Source: Acidobacteriota bacterium
GTDB lineage: Bacteria; Acidobacteriota; Terriglobia; Acidiferrales; UBA7541
Assembly: GCA_003133505.1 (NCBI GenBank)
Contig: PKXT01000096.1
Location: 6,873 to 15,498, forward strand
Length of the DNA: 8,626 nt
Direction: 5' to 3'
Position numbers and translations under genes: made by a program. How positions within the stretch are numbered: position 1 is the stretch's first letter; every line of letters begins with the position of its first letter. This document shows positions 5,048 through 8,626 of this stretch, piece after piece. Under the pieces are notes generated by a model. That model was not told the origin of the DNA. It searched no databases and worked only from the letters and a program-made list of their open reading frames with translations.

Positions 5048-7777
5048 ATGATGACAGCCGCATTTTCGCGCCAGATACTTGCCACGTTGCTGCTGATTCT
5101 GGCGGGCCTGTGGATGGCGCCACAAATAGGCGCGCAGGAAAGCAATCCGCTGATCCGCACCGGAATCTACCGGGGGCGTAGCGTGACTTATCAGGCCCTC
5201 AATGGCTCCAATGTGTATGAGGGCGATATTTTGCTCGACAGGGTCGAGCCGCGCCTCAGCCGGAATTCTAACCCCCCGCCGTCAGTAGGCGTCGCCTACC
5301 CGGCTTATTTATGGCCCAGCGTGGGCGGCGTGCATCAAATTCCTTATATCATTACCAATAGCGCCACGAATTTGACAGCTGCGCTCGATCAGTTTAATGC
5401 TACGTTTCCCAATTTTATCCAGTTCATTCCCTGGACCAACCAAACGGACTACGTCAATTTTGATTTTGACGCGGGCAACTTCAGTGGTCAGTGCGAGTCA
5501 TCGGTGGGCAGGGTCGGCGGCGAGCAATCGGTGGGCGGGTCGGCGAGCTGTACGCTAGGCACCTTGCTCCACGAGTTTGGGCACGTTATTGGACTTTGGC
5601 ACGAACAATCGCGATCGGATCGCGACACCTATGTTACCTACAACTATCAAAACGTGATCAAAGGCTCGGCCATCAATTTCAACCAATTGCTTGATAACGA
5701 CCAGAATCTGACCCTTTACGACTACGGCTCCATCATGCATTACATTCCGTTTGCCTTTTCAGCCAACGGCGGCCCCACACTGGAATCAATACCGCCGGGA
5801 ATCCCGCTATCCAATGCAGTGGGTTACACAGCGTCGGATATTGACGGGATTATGCGCCTTTACTCCATAATTCCCACGGAAGTAACGGTAACAACCAATC
5901 CGCCGGGACTTCAAATCATTGTGGATAGCCAACCGCTGACCGCCCCGCAGGTATTTTCCTGGCCATTGAACTCCACGCACACATTGAGCGTTTCCGCCGA
6001 TGCCCAAACCCTGAGCGGCACAACGTATATTTACGGGCGCTGGAACGATAACGTGGCGGAAAGCCACAGCATCACAGTAACGCCAGGTGATAACATGCTT
6101 TCGCAACCCTCCACTACCCCCGCCGTCACCGTCTATGCCGCCAATTTCGTGGAGCTGGTAGGCTTCAATCCCAGTGTTTATCCCGCCAATTCGGGGAGCA
6201 TGACCCAGGTTCCCGCACCGATGAACGTCACCGGAGTTTCGGGACTGTTCTACACTGTACGCCAATCCGTTACATTGACCGCGACCCCTGCCATGGGTTA
6301 CAACTTCTATTCCTTCTCCTCATACATGCCCGGCGCCGTGAGCAGCAATCCCAAGACTGTTTACATGGAATCCATGCCCCCCTCCACCTCAGTGCAGGCG
6401 CTTTTTAGTCCCCTAGCGGTGACGACCATTACCACTTCGCCGGCGGACGTTGGTATCGGCGCACTGATAGACAACGCCTTCTGGTATACACCCAAGAATT
6501 TTTCCCTTTATTACGACACCAACTGGACGGCGGGCAGCGAGCACACTTTGGGCATTAACTCTCCACAGCTGCCCTACAGCGTGAACACGCAATACGTATT
6601 TCAGAGTTGGAGTGATGGCGGGGCGCAAACACATACCATTTCCGTACCCTCGGTGAATTCTATTTTCAGCGCGGCGATGACTCCACAATTTGTCCCGGTC
6701 TACTATGCGAATGAAGAATGCGCGGGCAGCATTAGCGTTTCGCCCACCTCCACGATGAATGGCTTTTATGACTCGGGAACGGTGCTTACGTTCACGGAGA
6801 CTCCCGCCAGCGGCTGGACGTTTACAGAATGGCAGAATGACCTTACCGGCATGACCAATCCGCAGAATCTGACCCTCGACAACGAAGTCCTTGTAACTGC
6901 GGATTACAATACCACCAGTGCTCCCCTGACGCTCGCTACTATTTCGCCCGCAAGTGTTACCGCTGGCGCTACAGGCTTCACCCTTACTCTGAATGGTACG
7001 GGTTTTACCAGCGGCAGCAATGTTTACGTCAATAATAACTTTCGGGCTTCGACATTCATGAGCTCGACGGAAATTACAGTCTCGATACTCGCCAGCGATT
7101 TATCAGCGGCTGGCGCTTTTCAGGTGGGTGTACAGAACTATCCAACCGGCGCTCTTTGCGCCGCTTTTGCTCCGAGGACGTTATATGTCCTCCTCGCCTC
7201 AACCACGACTACAGTAACTTCGTCGCTGAACCCCTCCACCTACGGCAAGGGATTCAGCGTTACAGCCGCCGTCTTGCCTGGTACTTCCGGTAAACCCACC
7301 GGAGCTGTCACTTTTACGGCTGGTAGCCAGGCCCTGGGCTCCGCCGCCCTGAATAGTCACGGCCAGGCGAAGTTGAATGTTGCGGCCACGAAACTCAAGG
7401 CTGGAACGTATGCCATAGTGGGCGCTTACGGCGGCGATGGCACTTACTTGCCGAGCACTTCTGCCGCACTCAGCCAAGTAGTGAATAAGGCGACCACAAC
7501 CGCGGGCTTGACGTCTGCACCCAACCCTTCCACCCAAGGCCAGCCAGTGACTTTTATGGCGACGATCTCTCCGCAGTTCGCGGGATCGCCGACTGGTAAC
7601 GTGACTTTTAAGGACGGCCACATGAATCTCGGCCAGGGTAGACTGGGCGGCAATCATCAAGCGATGTTCACAACTTCGAGTCTGAGCCAGGGCACGCATT
7701 CCATTACCGCGGTTTACGCCGGGGATACCAACTTCACTGGCAGCACTTCGAGTATTCTTATGCAGGTCGTAAATTAA
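5048..7777 (+). CDS. Secreted astacin-family (M12A) zinc metalloprotease with C-terminal InlB-B-like, IPT/TIG and Ig-like modules
   Basis: 909 residues, complete. A signal peptide spans about 1-30 (hydrophobic LATLLLILAGLWMA, then IGAQ). The propeptide to about 85 contains VYEGD (56-60); in astacins the Asp of this FEGD-type motif is known to cap the zinc and keep the enzyme latent. The catalytic domain (about 86-275) has the zinc site HEFGHVIGLWH (H175, E176, H179, H185) followed by E186, R189 and DRDTYV. Its Met-turn is SIMHY (M230, Y232). C149 and C168 match the conserved astacin disulfide around VGRVGG. Then come InlB-B-like modules of two kinds in alternation (about 279-370, 376-455, 458-545, 560-622). 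An IPT/TIG domain (626-716) and two Ig-like repeats (about 717-813 and 814-909) end the protein. No C-terminal anchor or sorting signal is evident. Substrate unknown. It likely heads an operon with the DUF336 gene. Confidence 0.95.
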   Translation: MMTAAFSRQILATLLLILAGLWMAPQIGAQESNPLIRTGIYRGRSVTYQALNGSNVYEGDILLDRVEPRLSRNSNPPPSVGVAYPAYLWPSVGGVHQIPYIITNSATNLTAALDQFNATFPNFIQFIPWTNQTDYVNFDFDAGNFSGQCESSVGRVGGEQSVGGSASCTLGTLLHEFGHVIGLWHEQSRSDRDTYVTYNYQNVIKGSAINFNQLLDNDQNLTLYDYGSIMHYIPFAFSANGGPTLESIPPGIPLSNAVGYTASDIDGIMRLYSIIPTEVTVTTNPPGLQIIVDSQPLTAPQVFSWPLNSTHTLSVSADAQTLSGTTYIYGRWNDNVAESHSITVTPGDNMLSQPSTTPAVTVYAANFVELVGFNPSVYPANSGSMTQVPAPMNVTGVSGLFYTVRQSVTLTATPAMGYNFYSFSSYMPGAVSSNPKTVYMESMPPSTSVQALFSPLAVTTITTSPADVGIGALIDNAFWYTPKNFSLYYDTNWTAGSEHTLGINSPQLPYSVNTQYVFQSWSDGGAQTHTISVPSVNSIFSAAMTPQFVPVYYANEECAGSISVSPTSTMNGFYDSGTVLTFTETPASGWTFTEWQNDLTGMTNPQNLTLDNEVLVTADYNTTSAPLTLATISPASVTAGATGFTLTLNGTGFTSGSNVYVNNNFRASTFMSSTEITVSILASDLSAAGAFQVGVQNYPTGALCAAFAPRTLYVLLASTTTTVTSSLNPSTYGKGFSVTAAVLPGTSGKPTGAVTFTAGSQALGSAALNSHGQAKLNVAATKLKAGTYAIVGAYGGDGTYLPSTSAALSQVVNKATTTAGLTSAPNPSTQGQPVTFMATISPQFAGSPTGNVTFKDGHMNLGQGRLGGNHQAMFTTSSLSQGTHSITAVYAGDTNFTGSTSSILMQVVN
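5882..6913 (+). repeat. Four alternating InlB-B-like modules inside the astacin gene
   Basis: Two module types alternate. Type I has a VTVTTNPPG or VTTITTSPAD opening and a WxDNxAxSHSI or WSDGGAQTHTI closing motif (residues 279-345 and 458-535). Type II has a TLTATPAMGYNF or TFTETPASGWTF core followed by a Trp/Ser strand and a stretch ending in ALF or ADY (376-455 and 560-622). The type I form is a familiar tail of secreted proteins in soil bacteria and resembles the divergent InlB B-repeat families; the boundaries are by eye. They probably act as spacers or weak binding modules. Confidence 0.65.
7196..7774 (+). repeat. Tandem pair of Ig-like (Big_3_5 type) repeats at the astacin C-terminus
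   Basis: Residues 717-813 and 814-909 share the order TTTVTSSLNPST / TTAGLTSAPNPST, then PTGAVTF / PTGNVTF, then AGTYAIVGAYGGDGTY / QGTHSITAVYAGDTNF, and close with LSQVVN / LMQVVN. Such pairs are typical C-terminal adhesion or spacer modules of large secreted bacterial proteins. Confidence 0.8.
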
Positions 7778-7788
7778 GCATACCCAAC

Positions 7789-7795
7789 AAGGGGG
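7789..7795 (+). promoter_or_regulatory. Ribosome binding site of the DUF336 gene
   Basis: AAGGGGG lies 8 nt before the ATG at 7804 in the 26-bp gap after the astacin stop. This supports the start and independent translation within a shared transcript. Confidence 0.65.
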
Positions 7796-7803
7796 AAATC
7801 AGA

Positions 7804-8202
7804 ATGCCGACACTCGCCGAAGCGCGCCGCGTAATTGAAGCCGCGGAAAAGAAGGCGGTAGAAATTGGCCAGCCCATGAATATAGCCGTGGTGGATGCAG
7901 GGGCGAATCTGGTGGCCCAAATTCGAATGGACGGGGCATGGCTCGGAAGCATTGATATTGCGCTGAATAAGGCATTCACCGCGCGAGCATTCGATATCAC
8001 CACCAAAGATCTGGGAAGCAACTCCCAATCCGGCGATCAGTTTTTTGGTATCCATGCATCCAATCACGGCCGAGTCATGATTTTCGCCGGCGGCATTCCC
8101 TTGAAGCGCGATGGAAAAGTGGTGGGAGCGATTGGTGTAAGCGGCGGATCGGGCAAGCAAGATCACTCCGTGGCCGAGGCGGGGGCTGGAGCGTTCAGCT
8201 AG
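7804..8202 (+). CDS. GlcG/HbpS-like protein (DUF336, haem-degrading/haem-binding family)
   Basis: 132 residues, the usual size for this single-domain family. Family-like features are an N-terminal helix with LAEARRVIEAAEKKA (4-18), the strand NIAVVDAGANLVAQIRMDGA (26-45), KAFTA (56-60), FAGGIPL (94-100), VVGAIGVSGG (106-115) and a terminal D120-xx-VAEAGA. Members include HbpS, a haem-binding sensor partner, GlcG of glycolate operons and the C-terminal domain of PduO-type proteins; functions differ, so none is assigned. There is no signal peptide here, so it is probably cytosolic unless exported otherwise. It starts 26 bp after the astacin stop on the same strand, which suggests co-transcription. 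I am confident of the family and not of the role. Confidence 0.9.
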   Translation: MPTLAEARRVIEAAEKKAVEIGQPMNIAVVDAGANLVAQIRMDGAWLGSIDIALNKAFTARAFDITTKDLGSNSQSGDQFFGIHASNHGRVMIFAGGIPLKRDGKVVGAIGVSGGSGKQDHSVAEAGAGAFS

Positions 8203-8208
8203 CGGTTA

Positions 8209-8240
8209 CTGGCGCTGTCTCCGCCGGCATGATTTTGGAT
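8209..8240 (+). terminator. Possible weak terminator between convergent genes
   Basis: CTGGCG (8209-8214) can pair with CGCCGG (8222-8227) across a 7-nt loop, with one G-U pair. The downstream T-run is only four bases (8233-8236), so this is a poor intrinsic terminator. Its position just after the DUF336 stop and before the convergent gene end is the main support. Confidence 0.25.
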
Positions 8241-8266
8241 ACATTTCCTCGGTGGTGGTTCGCCTT

Positions 8267-8626
8267 TTATTGAGGGAGACTACGCCGCAAAATCAGCACG
8301 TGATTGTCGCCGTCGCGGCATTCTCCCCGCAGGACACTGCCCAGCGCGCGCATGGCCCACGAGTAGCGGGCTCTCGTGACGTTATAGCCCCGGGACGGAA
8401 ACAGTTGATGCCCTGCCAGTTTCAATCCCGCCCGCGGCAGGAATTGCCGGTTAAAAAGATCCCAGAAAATGGGCGAGATGTGCGTGACTTCGCTGTGCTC
8501 GTCCATCATGCGAATCTTTTCGGTTAGGAGGAATTTCACGCGCGCGGGCACGTTATCCACATTGGGCGTGGTGAGCACGGCGACGCCATCCCGCGCAAGC
8601 AGCCGCCCCATGTTGCGAAGAAATCC
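8267..8626 (-). CDS. Class I SAM-dependent methyltransferase, C-terminal part (5' end beyond window)
   Basis: The frame is open from the right edge to the TAA at 8267-8269, giving 119 residues. The Met encoded at 8611 is internal, because the frame continues upstream as GFLRN before it. The visible start GFLRNMGRLLARDGVAVLTTPN matches the late part of a class I methyltransferase fold: a helix, then the 'LLxxGGxLxLTTPN' strand. It is followed by an EHxxHISPxFW-like stretch (DEHSEVTHISPIFWDLF) and FLPRAGLKL, a pattern common in the Methyltransf_11/23 group. The SAM-binding GxGxG part would lie outside the window, so substrate and subclass cannot be given. It is convergent with the DUF336 gene, with 64 bp between the stops. 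Confidence 0.8.
   Translation of the reverse strand, partial: GFLRNMGRLLARDGVAVLTTPNVDNVPARVKFLLTEKIRMMDEHSEVTHISPIFWDLFNRQFLPRAGLKLAGHQLFPSRGYNVTRARYSWAMRALGSVLRGECRDGDNHVLILRRSLPQ

Noticed and set aside
4787..5160. Minus-strand frames over the divergent region and astacin start
   Set aside because: They overlap the well-supported astacin signal peptide and Shine-Dalgarno, and their translations show no recognisable features.
7199..7699. Minus-strand 166-residue frame inside the astacin tail
   Set aside because: It is antisense to two clear Ig-like repeats; Arg/Gly-rich low-information composition typical of shadow frames.
7758..8166. Minus-strand frames across the DUF336 gene
   Set aside because: The plus strand here encodes a complete family-length DUF336 protein with its own Shine-Dalgarno.
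8252..8527. Plus-strand 91-residue frame after the DUF336 gene
   Set aside because: It is antisense to the methyltransferase C-terminus, whose LTTPN strand and following motifs are recognisable.

Overview
The window reads as an accessory, secretion-oriented stretch of a bacterial chromosome. Moderately high GC, long exported proteins built from beta-sandwich modules (IPT/TIG, InlB-B-like, Ig-like), Asp-box propellers closing in a 'ASTHGRAMW' type segment, and a bacterial astacin all fit Acidobacteriota or a similar soil lineage. This is inferred from style, not from a phylogenetic marker; the window has no rRNA, tRNA or housekeeping gene.

Layout. (1) Positions 1-4775, minus strand: one uninterrupted frame of 1591 codons that runs off the left edge. 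It encodes a signal peptide, a basic/proline-rich linker, a large Asp-box (BNR/sortilin-like) beta-propeller, and then an array of IPT/TIG-type domains with a 90-residue period. Eight domains are complete and a ninth is cut by the window edge. Six of them form two copies of a three-domain block (about 810 bp each). (2) Positions 4776-5047: a 272-bp divergent intergenic region with a small interleaved inverted repeat next to the minus-strand start and a strong Shine-Dalgarno for the plus-strand gene. (3) Positions 5048-7777, plus strand: a secreted astacin-family (M12A) zinc metalloprotease with an apparent aspartate-switch propeptide. Behind it lie four alternating InlB-B-like modules, one IPT/TIG module and two Ig-like modules. 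(4) Positions 7804-8202, plus strand: a small GlcG/HbpS (DUF336) family protein, 26 bp downstream and probably co-transcribed. (5) Positions 8267-8626, minus strand: the C-terminal part of a class I SAM-dependent methyltransferase, convergent with the previous gene and cut by the right edge.

How they may work together (inference). The two large divergent genes both encode exported, multi-module, presumably adhesive proteins and both contain IPT/TIG modules, so they may serve a common extracellular task such as polymer or protein binding and degradation. The DUF336 protein and the methyltransferase have no signal peptide in view and no evident link to that task. No defence system, CRISPR array, insertion sequence or RNA gene was seen. 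The most distinctive features are the higher-order domain duplication in the large minus-strand gene and the latent-astacin plus scaffold arrangement.
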